Assembly: GCA_015061185.1 (NCBI GenBank) | Contig: SUWZ01000012.1 | Location: 1-64,000, forward strand | Direction of reading: 5' to 3' | DNA: 64,000 nucleotides | Source of the DNA: Bacteroidales bacterium | GTDB taxonomy: Bacteria; Bacteroidota; Bacteroidia; Bacteroidales; Paludibacteraceae | Shown: positions 30,186 to 40,219 of the stretch, one piece after another | Numbering within the stretch: the stretch's first letter is position 1 | Layout: every line of letters starts with the position of its first letter | Translations under genes and position numbers: made by a program | Notes under the pieces: generated by a model | What the model was told of the DNA's origin: nothing | Database searches by the model: none | The model's input: only the letters and a program-made list of their open reading frames with translations

Positions 30186-31793
30186 ATGAAAAAGATTATT
30201 ATTCTTGCAAGCATTGCTTTATGCTCTATGCTTGTAAAAGCTCAAACAGTTCAGACTAAGACTGAAAAAATCAATGATGAGACCACAAGAACTTATAGTT
30301 TCTATAAGAACGAAGCTGGTGAGGAAATTCGTCATGGAAAATACACCATTACATGGAAAGTTAATAAGAATGATTACAAAGTAAATAAGATATTAAATTG
30401 TAATTATAAAGATGGATTACTACACGGAAGACTTACATATTCTTGCGACTGGAATGTGTATGAAGCATATTTGTCATTATTGGGAAAAGAAGATGTTGTA
30501 TGGAAACTTGTACAAAAGAATCTTGACAATTTCAGTGTGGATATGTACGAAGGTTATATGACCGGAGATATAAATGTTACATATCAAGGCTGGTGGACTA
30601 ATGAAACTACCTTTAAAGCTAAAGCTATTAATGGCGTATTGGCTGATGATTCTGAACTAGTTATTACAGAACAATCAAGACAACTTGTACAAGAAAAATT
30701 ACGGTATATTGGTGAATCTAGCGAGGTCAAACGATATAAGAATGTTTTGCCTGCTAATACTCCTAATGCAAATTTACAAGAACCATCCGAGTTTATTGCC
30801 TTTGAATTCCCGAGCGATCAATACGGAGGAATGGAAAAATATGTCGTAAACTTGCCACGTTATGTAGAAAAGCCATTTGACGAATTAAAAGACATACCTG
30901 AATATAAATTTATGATGCAGTATCAAGGTACTAATCTAAATGAAATTGTATATATTGAAAGCAATATCGTAAACTCTTACTATTTATCTCAGATTGATAA
31001 AGATACATTGCGCTCTCATTACATAAAAGCGAAAGAACAGGTTCGAGAAAGGCAGAAAAAAGAACAGGAAATTATTAGTAAACGCAAAGACACTTATTTC
31101 TCTGCATATTCGCGAGCTGAAAATATAGTTGAGAAATGCAAACGTGCACGCGTCGATTTGAAACCAATGGATAATTACTATACCATGAATGGCATTGTGC
31201 ATCCAGTAGTCTTAAATGAAGCCGTAGATAGTTTACTATTTGGTATGTTTAACAAGCATTTGAATGTTATAGGAGAAACTATTAATAGTTTAGAATTTCA
31301 TAAATATAATTTGGGAGGAAAAGGAGATGAAGTCTTAACAGATGAAACAGTCAAGACAATGAGCGACTATTTACAACGACTAAACGATACGGATGTAGCA
31401 AAGACTATAGAACAGTTAGAAATACTATGTGAACAACTAAACAAGAATATGGATAAGATATACCGCATATCATCGGGTTATACAAAATCAACATACAACG
31501 AAGGACGATTATCTGTATCTTCAACCCAAAGACCCAGATTCACTAATAAAAATTGCACCACAAAGTGCAAGAAGAAGAAGGTTTTGTATAGTGCTTATGT
31601 AGAAGTTGCAGATAATCTCTACAATAAATTAAAAACATCCACTATAGATGAATATCAAGAGGGTGTAAAACAATTTATTTCAGTGATAGATGTGATGTAT
31701 GAAGGGCGAGATTCAAATACAAAAGATTTAGAAAAAGCTTTAAAAAGTGCCTCTACACCCGAAGAAAAACTTAATCTTTTCTTGCAACAATAG
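30186..31793 (+). CDS. Secreted hypothetical protein
   Basis: Signal peptide MKKIIILASIALCSMLVKAQ; MORN-like YKDGLLHGRLTY near N-terminus; long ORF. Confidence 0.7.
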   Translation: MKKIIILASIALCSMLVKAQTVQTKTEKINDETTRTYSFYKNEAGEEIRHGKYTITWKVNKNDYKVNKILNCNYKDGLLHGRLTYSCDWNVYEAYLSLLGKEDVVWKLVQKNLDNFSVDMYEGYMTGDINVTYQGWWTNETTFKAKAINGVLADDSELVITEQSRQLVQEKLRYIGESSEVKRYKNVLPANTPNANLQEPSEFIAFEFPSDQYGGMEKYVVNLPRYVEKPFDELKDIPEYKFMMQYQGTNLNEIVYIESNIVNSYYLSQIDKDTLRSHYIKAKEQVRERQKKEQEIISKRKDTYFSAYSRAENIVEKCKRARVDLKPMDNYYTMNGIVHPVVLNEAVDSLLFGMFNKHLNVIGETINSLEFHKYNLGGKGDEVLTDETVKTMSDYLQRLNDTDVAKTIEQLEILCEQLNKNMDKIYRISSGYTKSTYNEGRLSVSSTQRPRFTNKNCTTKCKKKKVLYSAYVEVADNLYNKLKTSTIDEYQEGVKQFISVIDVMYEGRDSNTKDLEKALKSASTPEEKLNLFLQQ

Positions 31794-31850
31794 AAGATTA
31801 GACAACCTTCGGCACAATCTTCAGCATACGAAAACTTTTTTCTAAAAATA

Positions 31851-31895
31851 CACTCACGCGGGAAGCATAGTAAACACTACACTTCCCGCGTGTTA
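31851..31895 (+). terminator. Terminator-like hairpin
   Basis: CACGCGGGAAG...CTTCCCGCGTG. Confidence 0.65.
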
Positions 31896-31906
31896 TATAT
31901 ATCGTT

Positions 31907-32185
31907 TTATGGTCTCAGACAGCCAATAGGCACGACATGTACTCCGTCTGCACGACGAGTGGCAAATTTACCGCCTGTAAGAATCATTAATAAATCTGGT
32001 TCGCGAATAGGATTCTGTTTTTCCGTCCGATTATGTTCAATAATAAGCTTCTTCAGTTGCAACAAATGTTTTGCACCCTCTTCAATTTCGTTACTACCTA
32101 ACTTACATTCAATCAATGCATATCTACCATCCGACAAATGTAATACCACATCTGCCTCTAAATCATAGCGATCATTTATTCGGTG
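31907..32185 (-). pseudogene. C-terminal fragment of AAA ATPase/DUF4143 protein
   Basis: NDRYDLEADVVLHLSDGRYALIECKLGSNEIEEGAKHLLQLKKLI with no upstream ATPase domain. Confidence 0.75.
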
Positions 32186-32241
32186 TTTTTGAGGTGTTTT
32201 GTTCGGTGTTTTTGAGGTATTATATTCTATGTTTTTGAGGT
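32179..32241. repeat. 23-bp-period tandem repeat, 3 units
   Basis: TTCGGTGTTTTTGAGGT at 32179 and 32202; TTCTATGTTTTTGAGGT at 32225. Confidence 0.85.
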
Positions 32242-32425
32242 ATTCTTACATGATTACCGCAAACTTTCGGCACCATCTTCGGCACTCGAAAACTTTTTTG
32301 CAAAAAAAAACTATCGTGTAACGGCAACACCGCACACGACTCCTTTGTGTTCGATTGCGAACTCTGTACTGTAAATAACGATGTGCAAAAAAATATTATC
32401 ATTCTCCTCTCCCTACTGGAGTGTC

Positions 32426-32682
32426 CTAATAGGCAAAAATTTTCCTCCCATCCACACCCAGCAACTTCACTGGATTGCCAGCGAAGTAGTTATACGGACT
32501 CATCCCACACACTTCTCAAACAGCGGATCCACACTCAGCCACACCGCTTCCGTAGGGTCTGGATACCTTCACCATAGTAGTACAATCCTGTCTCATTGTC
32601 AAGTTCTTTGGCATTAAACAAGTAGTTTATGGCAAAAGAGTTGTTGCGCTCTTCAATGAAGATTTCGCCGTATGGGATATAC
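32426..32682 (-). pseudogene. RHS-repeat-associated core domain fragment
   Basis: Conceptual minus-strand reading with frameshifts: YIPYGEIFIEERNNSFAINYLFNAKELDNETGLYYYGE / DPTEAVWLSVDPLFEKCVG / MSPYNYFAGNPVKLLGVDGRK. Confidence 0.88.
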
Positions 32683-32815
32683 GATTTTTCTCACTCCTTC
32701 CGTCCGGATTATATAATTTTATAGGATTCCGCAAACAATAAATGTATGGACTTTTATCCCCCCCAAAAAAAAAATTTAAAAAAAATCTAAAAAAATATTG
32801 CAGAAAAAAAAAGTA

Positions 32816-32828
32816 TCTCTACCTTTGC
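32816..32828 (+). promoter_or_regulatory. Probable -7 promoter element of the phe operon
   Basis: TCTACCTTTGCAA (TAnnTTTG) ~30 bp before leader ORF. Confidence 0.6.
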
Positions 32829-32857
32829 AACGTTGAAACAAAAAACGTCAAAAACAA

Positions 32858-32935
32858 ATGAGAAATTTTAATTACACATTCTTTTTCTTCTTTTACTTTT
32901 ACTTTAAGAGTAGAAGCGGGATTGTGTTGTCGTAA
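32858..32935 (+). CDS. Phe leader peptide MRNFNYTFFFFFYFYFKSRSGIVLS
   Basis: 25-aa ORF with 8 Phe and 3 Tyr, followed by attenuator, upstream of prephenate dehydratase. Confidence 0.92.
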   Translation: MRNFNYTFFFFFYFYFKSRSGIVLS

Positions 32936-32961
32936 TTAAACTAAAATAAGTAAAACAATAG

Positions 32962-32988
32962 GTCCCGCAGTAATGTGGGACTTTTTTT
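32962..32988 (+). terminator. Attenuator terminator of phe operon
   Basis: GTCCCGC-AGTAAT-GTGGGAC + T7; upstream GCGGGA (32916-32921) complements TCCCGC as antiterminator. Confidence 0.9.
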
Positions 32989-33000
32989 ATACATAAAAAT

Positions 33001-33843
33001 ATGAAAAGAGTAGCTATACAAGGAATTGCAGGGTCATTCCACGACATCGCAGCAAGAGAGTACTTCAAAGATGAAGAGATTGAAATTGTTCCATGCGAAA
33101 CGTTCGCACAGGTTTTCCAAACTATGAAGAGCGATACATCTCTGATTAGTTTAGTTGCAATCGAAAATACGATTGCAGGAAGTTTACTTCAAAATCATCA
33201 GTTATTGAAAAATAGCGGTCTAAAAATAGCCGGAGAACATAAACTTAGAATTAAACATAACTTAGTTGCCATTGCAGGACAAAGTATTGAGGATATTAAA
33301 GAGGTCTATTCTCACCCGATAGCATTAATGCAATGTGGCGAATTTTTAGGTCAAAACAAAGGGATAAAAGCGATTGAATATGACGATACTGCATCAAGTG
33401 CTAAAATGATTGCAGAACTCAATGAAACGGGGAAAGCTGCCATCTGTGGCGAGGAAGCTGCCCAAATCTACGGATTGGAAATTTTATCCAAAGGAATTGA
33501 GACTAACAAACGTAATTTCACCCGTTTTTTGGTATTGGCAGACCCATGGATGGTGGACGATTTAAATCAAAAAAAACAACCTAACAAAGCAAGTTTGGCT
33601 TTTGTTCTACCGCATGAGGAGGGCAGCTTAGCTCAAATCCTTTCCATCCTCTCTTACTACAAAATGAACCTAACCAAAATTCAATCCATGCCTATAATTG
33701 GTCATGAATGGGAATACGAGTTTTTTGTGGATTTGCGTTTCGAAGATTATTTGCGCTTCAAACAATCATTAGATGCTATCGGCCCCCTAACCAAGGGATT
33801 GACAATTTTAGGGGAGTATCAAGAGGGAAAACAAACTTTATAA
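33001..33843 (+). CDS. pheA: Prephenate dehydratase with C-terminal ACT domain
   Basis: IQGIAGSFHDIAAREYF, VAIENTIAGSL, NFTRFLVLAD, ACT-like LAQILSILSYYKMNLTKIQSMP. Confidence 0.96.
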   Translation: MKRVAIQGIAGSFHDIAAREYFKDEEIEIVPCETFAQVFQTMKSDTSLISLVAIENTIAGSLLQNHQLLKNSGLKIAGEHKLRIKHNLVAIAGQSIEDIKEVYSHPIALMQCGEFLGQNKGIKAIEYDDTASSAKMIAELNETGKAAICGEEAAQIYGLEILSKGIETNKRNFTRFLVLADPWMVDDLNQKKQPNKASLAFVLPHEEGSLAQILSILSYYKMNLTKIQSMPIIGHEWEYEFFVDLRFEDYLRFKQSLDAIGPLTKGLTILGEYQEGKQTL

Positions 33844-33900
33844 CAAGGTAAATTTCATACAAAAAGATAAAATAGTAATAACAATATAAAAAGATATAAA

Positions 33901-34962
33901 ATGGATTTAGAAAAATTACAATTAACAGGTGTTGAAGAGAAACGCCCATTGGTAATAGCCGGACCTTGCAGTGCTGAGACAGAAGATCAAGTGATGGAAA
34001 CGGCTAAAGAGTTAGCAAAAAATGGTGTAAAGGTATTTCGTGCAGGAATTTGGAAACCAAGAACCAAACCGGGAGGTTTTGAAGGAAATGGTATTGTGGC
34101 ATTACCTTGGATGCAACAAGTGAAAAAAGAGACAGGTATGTTGACTGCTACAGAGGTTGCTACCGCAAAACATGTTGAAGAGGCCCTAAAACACGATATT
34201 GATTTACTATGGATTGGAGCCAGAACCACTGCAGACCCATTCGCTGTACAAGAGATTGCTGACACTCTTAAAGGTGTGGACATTCCTGTATTGATAAAAA
34301 ATCCGGTTAACCCCGATTTAGAGTTGTGGATTGGAGCTTTGCAACGACTAAATTTTGCCGGCATAAAACGTTTAGGAGCTATCCACAGAGGATTTAGTTC
34401 TTACGACAAAAAATTATATAGAAACCTTCCTCAATGGCATATTCCTATCGAGTTACACAGACGTATTCCGGAATTGCCAATCATCTGCGACCCAAGTCAT
34501 ATTGCCGGAAGAAGAGACCTTATCGCCACTCTTTGTCAACAAGCTATGGACCTACAGTTTGATGGTTTGATTATTGAATCTCACACAGACCCTGACCATG
34601 CTTGGAGTGATGCTTCTCAACAAGTTACTCCTGACGTATTATCACTGATTCTTAACAACTTGGTTATCAGAGAAACAAGTCAAACCACAGAAAACCTATC
34701 GGAACTAAGAAAACAAATCGATGAAATAGACATCAATTTGACAGAGATTCTTGCTAAACGAATGAGAATTTCTAAAGAGATTGGTATCTATAAAAAAGAG
34801 CATGATATGCCTATCCTTCAAACCAGCAGATACGATGAAATCATCCAAAAACGAGTTCAAGAGGGTATGGCAATGGAGATGGGAGAAGAGTTCTTAAAAT
34901 CTATTTTTGAGGCTATCCACTCAGAATCTGTTCGTCAGCAAATGATGATTATCAACAAATAA
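33901..34962 (+). CDS. Bifunctional DAHP synthase/chorismate mutase (type II AroQ fusion)
   Basis: VIAGPCSAETEDQVMETA...KPRTKPGGFEGNG; C-terminal LRKQIDEIDINLTEILAKRMRISKEIG. Confidence 0.96.
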   Translation: MDLEKLQLTGVEEKRPLVIAGPCSAETEDQVMETAKELAKNGVKVFRAGIWKPRTKPGGFEGNGIVALPWMQQVKKETGMLTATEVATAKHVEEALKHDIDLLWIGARTTADPFAVQEIADTLKGVDIPVLIKNPVNPDLELWIGALQRLNFAGIKRLGAIHRGFSSYDKKLYRNLPQWHIPIELHRRIPELPIICDPSHIAGRRDLIATLCQQAMDLQFDGLIIESHTDPDHAWSDASQQVTPDVLSLILNNLVIRETSQTTENLSELRKQIDEIDINLTEILAKRMRISKEIGIYKKEHDMPILQTSRYDEIIQKRVQEGMAMEMGEEFLKSIFEAIHSESVRQQMMIINK

Positions 34963-35015
34963 TTCATCGTAAAAAAAAATGAAACCATCCTTCTATAGAA
35001 AGATGGAACTATAAA

Positions 35016-35058
35016 AACTAACCCTAATGTTTATTATCGAACATCAGGGTTAGTTTTT
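35016..35058 (+). terminator. Rho-independent terminator of phe operon
   Basis: AACTAACCCTAATGTT...AACATCAGGGTTAGTTTTTTT. Confidence 0.9.
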
Positions 35059-35182
35059 TTCTCATCAACTCCGGATTGACAAATGCTCTACAGAATCATC
35101 TCGACCTAATTTATAGAACCTGCCTTGACCAAAATTTCAATGCCTCCTATTCGGTAATTTTCAAGTAAGGAGAAAACCTCAC

Positions 35183-36097
35183 CTATTTATTCATCTCGAT
35201 TCTAACATTATCACCGACAACAACATCCACATTAGCACCCAAGATAAGAGGCATATTCTGACAACCATGACCGGCAGGAAAATCAAAAACCACAGGTATA
35301 TTCCGACCTCCGACAGCCTCCAAAATTGCAGTTTCTAAATTATTTAACATAGAAGGATCTGCTGCCACATCCGAAAATTCACCAACAATCACACCGGAAA
35401 CCCGATCAAAGACTCCTGACAAACGAAGAGCCTGCAACATACGATCTACATGATAAAGAGCTTCCGAAACATCTTCAATAAAGAGAACAGCACCTTGTTT
35501 AATAGGATTATAAGAGGTTCCTAACAAGGCATATAACAGAGAGAGATTCCCGCCTACCAACTGTCCGGCAGCTTTCCCTCTGCGGTTGTAGCCGGAAGAG
35601 GGCAAAGTATATGAGAGTTTATTCCCAAACAAAGTATCCTTTAAAGCCTCAACAGACTCTCTATTATTACTCTCATGAGCAATCGCCTTCGCCATCGCCC
35701 CGTGAATAGAGGCATACCCTTGTTTATTCAAGACTGCGTGCAACACTGTAATATCACTAAATCCAATCACCCATTTAGGATGTTTTCTAAAACATGCAAA
35801 ATCAATTTTATCAATAATTCGCATCGTTCCATACCCTCCTCTTGAGCATAAAACACCAGCAATAGAGGGATCGTCCAACACGGTCTGAAGATCGTCGCAA
35901 CGCCACTTATCATAACCGGCAAAACGTCCAACCTTAGCTGTTGTGTACTCTCTTTTTTCGGGTCGCAATCCCCACGTCTTTAAAACCTCAATGGCACCGT
36001 CAACCAAATCTGCATCAATTGCACCTGCCGGAGATACAATCGCCACTCTGTCATCTTTTTTTAAGAATGGAGGTAAAATCACTTTATTCATTTTCAA
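35183..36097 (-). CDS. LD-carboxypeptidase (peptidase S66)
   Basis: VAIVSPAGAIDADLVDGAIEVLKTWGL, CSRGGYGTMRIIDKID, VIGFSDITVLHA. Confidence 0.95.
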   Translation of the reverse strand: MKMNKVILPPFLKKDDRVAIVSPAGAIDADLVDGAIEVLKTWGLRPEKREYTTAKVGRFAGYDKWRCDDLQTVLDDPSIAGVLCSRGGYGTMRIIDKIDFACFRKHPKWVIGFSDITVLHAVLNKQGYASIHGAMAKAIAHESNNRESVEALKDTLFGNKLSYTLPSSGYNRRGKAAGQLVGGNLSLLYALLGTSYNPIKQGAVLFIEDVSEALYHVDRMLQALRLSGVFDRVSGVIVGEFSDVAADPSMLNNLETAILEAVGGRNIPVVFDFPAGHGCQNMPLILGANVDVVVGDNVRIEMNK

Positions 36098-36285
36098 TCA
36101 GAATTATTAAATATATGGTGCTTCTAACATTCATTTTGCGAAATTTTTAAATTTATTTCGAGTAGATTACTGTGCGAAAAGAAGGAACTTACCTAAAATA
36201 AATCAAAAAGCACCCCAAAGTTACTCACCCAAGTTACCCAAGATAACTTTCCACAATATTCGTAAAAAAATATGACATCGCAAAA

Positions 36286-38040
36286 TTATTTAGAAGAAAC
36301 AAATACAACCCAATTTTTTCTAACAACACTCCCCTTCTCATGAATCGCCTCCCACAACAAAACATAGGGAGCCGAAGGCAATACCCTGCCGGCATCATCT
36401 CTTCCGTCCCAAACAATCTCTCCCTCATTAGGAAACAAAAGATGATCGGCAAGAATTTTGACACAATAACCGGAAAGCGAATAGATACGAATGGTTACAA
36501 AATAGCCCACATCGTCCAAATGGTATCGCAATCTAAAATGTTGCGACTCATCATAATAGGGGAAGCAATATTCAGACGATTCAAAACTAAGCACATCCAC
36601 CGATTCTGCCGAAGAGGTATTGGCATAGCCCGGAGTTCCATAGCCTGCACTACCGGCAGAAGATACCCAAAGATTACTTGTCCAATCCACCCGCTCCAAC
36701 GAGACACCCTTAGCATTATTCGATAACAATTCAGAATGCATAGAGGCATTGTAATAAAAATTATCTATCACCAAACTATCCTTACTTCTAAACAAAACAA
36801 TACACCCATCCTCATTCCTCAAACTCGGCATGGTGGATAATAAAACAAACGAAGAAAGGTTCGGACAATCAAAATAGTTACAAACACCTTCGACCTCATC
36901 CGTAATCAATTTATACTCTCCGGGGAAGATAAACAGAGGATCCGAGGACAACTTTTTAGATGAGTAGATAGAGGAATCAGCCGCCTTTCGAGTAGAGAAA
37001 CGCAAAGTAGAAAGGTCGATAATTTTATTGCTATTGTTATAAATTTCCGCATATTCACTTCCACCGGAAGTCGGATTAAACAAGACTTCCGAAAATAAGA
37101 GGTCGCCGGGAGCCACACTATCCGGGATAGCAAAATAGAGTGTGGTATCATTCATTGCATTGCCTGCCATATCCCTACAATTAGAGATTGATAAACCATA
37201 ACGAACACCATGTTCCAATTTTTCATGCAAAAGAATAGACAAGGTATTGCACTGCGAATTCCAATAAGACTCATAATATGAGAGATTCTGCAACTCATAC
37301 GAAAAATCCACACAATCAATCCGCTCACTCATTTGCAAGATGATTGAAGAATCTGTGATAGAGAATTTATCCACTTCCGGTGCCACATTGTCTGAAAGCG
37401 CAGTCCCATCAATAAACAAATCATCAAAATAAAACTTATCCGAATTGGTTTTGGAATATTTGCAATAAATTCCGGAAAAGTAAGAATTCACAAACATAGT
37501 ATCTTGCACCACAAACTCCTCCGTAAAAGAGATTTCATCATTTAGTCTGGAATAAACTCTCCACTCACCCATTTCCGAACGTATCACTTTTACAGAAAGA
37601 GAGATGGAAGAACGATCCAATCGCTCCTCAACACTTCTGCCTAAAATTTTGGTAGAACCATTGCTCATTCGGTACAACAAAATTTGTCTATTCGTATTTC
37701 CGACCTGCAGAAAATAGCCATTCAACGCCTCGGACAATACAGGAGAGTCGCTGCAAAGGAAAAAACGCATATAATTAGAGCTCGAAGGACGAAATTGCAA
37801 CTCCATCGTCAGGCTCCACTCTGCATTATTCATAGCCGTAGAAGAGAATGCCACATAGCTCTTTCCCAACTTATCCGGGTCATTTAATTGCAACCTATTA
37901 TCCTCTGAAATTAGGAACCGCGAACAATCTCCAGTCCACTCTATAGGGATAGAATTTTCAGAAAAAGAGTTAGAAATAGAAGAAAAAGAACAAAGCGGAA
38001 ACAATAATCCCGCAAAAACAGATAAAAATTTTCGTTTCAT
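36286..38040 (-). CDS. Secreted lamin-tail-domain (LTD) protein with FlgD-like C-terminal region
   Basis: LLFSEVLFNPTSGGSEYAEIYNNSNKIIDLSTLRFSTRK; C-term YSLSGYCVKILADHLLFPNEGEIVWDGRDDAGR. Confidence 0.85.
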   Translation of the reverse strand: MKRKFLSVFAGLLFPLCSFSSISNSFSENSIPIEWTGDCSRFLISEDNRLQLNDPDKLGKSYVAFSSTAMNNAEWSLTMELQFRPSSSNYMRFFLCSDSPVLSEALNGYFLQVGNTNRQILLYRMSNGSTKILGRSVEERLDRSSISLSVKVIRSEMGEWRVYSRLNDEISFTEEFVVQDTMFVNSYFSGIYCKYSKTNSDKFYFDDLFIDGTALSDNVAPEVDKFSITDSSIILQMSERIDCVDFSYELQNLSYYESYWNSQCNTLSILLHEKLEHGVRYGLSISNCRDMAGNAMNDTTLYFAIPDSVAPGDLLFSEVLFNPTSGGSEYAEIYNNSNKIIDLSTLRFSTRKAADSSIYSSKKLSSDPLFIFPGEYKLITDEVEGVCNYFDCPNLSSFVLLSTMPSLRNEDGCIVLFRSKDSLVIDNFYYNASMHSELLSNNAKGVSLERVDWTSNLWVSSAGSAGYGTPGYANTSSAESVDVLSFESSEYCFPYYDESQHFRLRYHLDDVGYFVTIRIYSLSGYCVKILADHLLFPNEGEIVWDGRDDAGRVLPSAPYVLLWEAIHEKGSVVRKNWVVFVSSK

Positions 38041-38264
38041 TTTACGTTAAGTTAATAGTTTATAAATATCTTTGCATCAGTTTTTGAAAACCTGTCTGCA
38101 AATTTAATGTAAAATAAGGTTTCTCAAAGAAAAATTATAAAAAATTAAACAGGAAACATTGCTTTGGGCATAATCATAAAAACATGGCAAAGCAATTATC
38201 CACAACAAAAAAGATTTACTAACACCGGGGAGGAGAGCCTTCCCCACAAAGAAAAAAAGATAAA

Positions 38265-39275
38265 ATGAGAGTAGCAATTGTTGGAGCAAGCGGAGCCGTA
38301 GGACAAGAATTTCTACGAGTATTAGCAGAAAGAAATTTTCCATTAGACGAGTTAGTATTATTTGGTTCGTCAAGAAGTGCCGGAAAAGAGTATGAATTCA
38401 AGGGCAAGAAATACGTGGTAAAAGAGTTGAGACATGGCGATGATTTCAAAGACATCGACATCGTATTCACCTCGGCAGGAGCCGGAATTTCTAAAGAATA
38501 TGCTGCCGACATTACGAAATATGGAGCAGTAATGATAGACAATTCAAGTGCATTCCGCATGGATGACGATGTACCTTTGGTTGTGCCAGAGTGCAATGCA
38601 GCAGACGCATTGAATCGCCCAAGAGGAATCATTGCCAATCCTAATTGTACAACCATTATGATGGTAGTTGCCCTTCAGCCATTAGAAAATATCAGTCATA
38701 TCAAGCGCATTCACGTTGCAAGTTACCAAGCTGCAAGTGGAGCAGGAGCAGCAGCCATGGCAGAGTTGGAGCAACAATATCGCGAAGTGTTGGATGACAA
38801 ACCCGTAACAGTAGAGAAATTTGCTTACCAATTGGCCTACAACGTAATACCTCAGATTGACGTATTTACTGATAACGGCTACACCAAAGAGGAGATGAAG
38901 ATGTTTAACGAAACAAAGAAAATCATGCATAGTGATGTTAATTGCTCTGCAATGTGTGTTCGCGTTCCATCTCTTCGCTCCCACTCAGAGTCTATTTGGA
39001 TTGAAACTGAAAAACCTATCAGCGTAGAAGAAGCAAGAGAAGCTTTTGAAAAATTTGAAGGAGTTCAATTGATGGACGATCCTGCCAATAAGAAATATCC
39101 TATGCCACTATTCTTGGCCGGAACGGACGATATTTATGTAGGACGTATTCGCAAAGATTTAGCTAACGAAAATGGCTTAACATTCTGGATTGTGGGAGAC
39201 CAAATTAAGAAAGGTGCAGCCCTAAATGCAGTTCAAATTGCTGAATACTTGATTAAAGTTGGTAATGTAAAATAA
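38265..39275 (+). CDS. asd: Aspartate-semialdehyde dehydrogenase
   Basis: [53 protein letters not shown]. Confidence 0.97.
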   Translation: MRVAIVGASGAVGQEFLRVLAERNFPLDELVLFGSSRSAGKEYEFKGKKYVVKELRHGDDFKDIDIVFTSAGAGISKEYAADITKYGAVMIDNSSAFRMDDDVPLVVPECNAADALNRPRGIIANPNCTTIMMVVALQPLENISHIKRIHVASYQAASGAGAAAMAELEQQYREVLDDKPVTVEKFAYQLAYNVIPQIDVFTDNGYTKEEMKMFNETKKIMHSDVNCSAMCVRVPSLRSHSESIWIETEKPISVEEAREAFEKFEGVQLMDDPANKKYPMPLFLAGTDDIYVGRIRKDLANENGLTFWIVGDQIKKGAALNAVQIAEYLIKVGNVK

Positions 39276-39313
39276 TAAGATAAAATCAATTACGAACGAT
39301 TTTTATATAGGCA

Positions 39314-39350
39314 ACAAAGCCCTGCATCATAACGATGCAGGGCTTTTGTA
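39314..39350 (+). terminator. Terminator of asd
   Basis: AAAGCCCTGCATC-ATAAC-GATGCAGGGCTTTT. Confidence 0.92.
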
Positions 39351-39511
39351 TTGGGAATCAGCCATCTACCTATCAATTTTTAAACCGGCTACATACATAT
39401 TATAATTAATAGATTTGACATCCACGAATAGCCTCAATCAGACCCAATGCAAACCTCTGCATTTCCCTTCATTAAGTATTTATTTCCAAACCATCAGCTC
39501 ATACACAACGT

Positions 39512-40216
39512 TCAAAAATTCATATAGAACGAAACAGCATTCATCCCTAATCCGAAATCAAATTCCGGATTAAAACTCAACGATGAAGCATTATGCTGCC
39601 TCACAAGACGCTTACAGCCACGAGTCCCTTTTATCGTATTTACAAGTCCGGTCGCTAAAAGCGGATAACTTGTCAGGCGCAATCCCGAAGCGACTATGTA
39701 CCAAGGTATATCTCCCGTGAAAACACCAACCATAACAGTTCCCGAACTTAAAACTCGACAGACTGCACTCCAGACTATTAGTTTTTTACCTTTTTCTCTT
39801 TTCGCTTGATACATTTGAAAATCGTTCCAATCGGCTCCCATAATCCTTTGGGCATATTTTATTGAGAGTTCAGTACCTCCTGAAGATAAACCGGACTTTG
39901 AATCTTTGTCATAAATCAAACTCGGTACTGTCATCACTGACGAAGGGTTGATAAGAATATCTTGTGATTGAAACTCTGTTTTCACTCCGAAAACATCCTT
40001 CTCTCCATTTTGATATTTTATCATAAAGACATCATCTTTTTCCTCCACAAATGTAGGCCCATTCAGATTTGACAATCTTTTGTATTTAATGTTTTCCACA
40101 CCTACTTCTACAAGTTTACACTCTATTTCATCGCCATTTTGCATGACAATCACATCTTGTCCAACGGTTGTTAATGAGCATAATACAGAAATAATAGATA
40201 GCAATATCTTTTTCAT
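39512..40216 (-). CDS. Secreted hypothetical protein, tandem paralog of neighbour
   Basis: Shared DVIVMQNGDEIECKLVEVGVENIKYKRLSNLNGPTFVEEKDDVFMIKYQNGEKD. Confidence 0.8.
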   Translation of the reverse strand: MKKILLSIISVLCSLTTVGQDVIVMQNGDEIECKLVEVGVENIKYKRLSNLNGPTFVEEKDDVFMIKYQNGEKDVFGVKTEFQSQDILINPSSVMTVPSLIYDKDSKSGLSSGGTELSIKYAQRIMGADWNDFQMYQAKREKGKKLIVWSAVCRVLSSGTVMVGVFTGDIPWYIVASGLRLTSYPLLATGLVNTIKGTRGCKRLVRQHNASSLSFNPEFDFGLGMNAVSFYMNF

Positions 40217-40219
40217 ATT

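Noticed and set aside
32179-32241. Three 23-bp-period repeats considered as a CRISPR array
   Set aside because: Only three units with ~6-bp spacers; no spacer-length unique sequence and no cas genes
31890-32617. Plus-strand ORFs in the 31.9-32.6 kb region
   Set aside because: Antisense to DUF4143 and RHS-core remnants that give family-like minus-strand translations
32758-32774. C7A10 tract upstream of the phe promoter as a phase-variable element
   Set aside because: More likely an A-tract UP-like region; housekeeping operon makes phase variation implausible without read evidence
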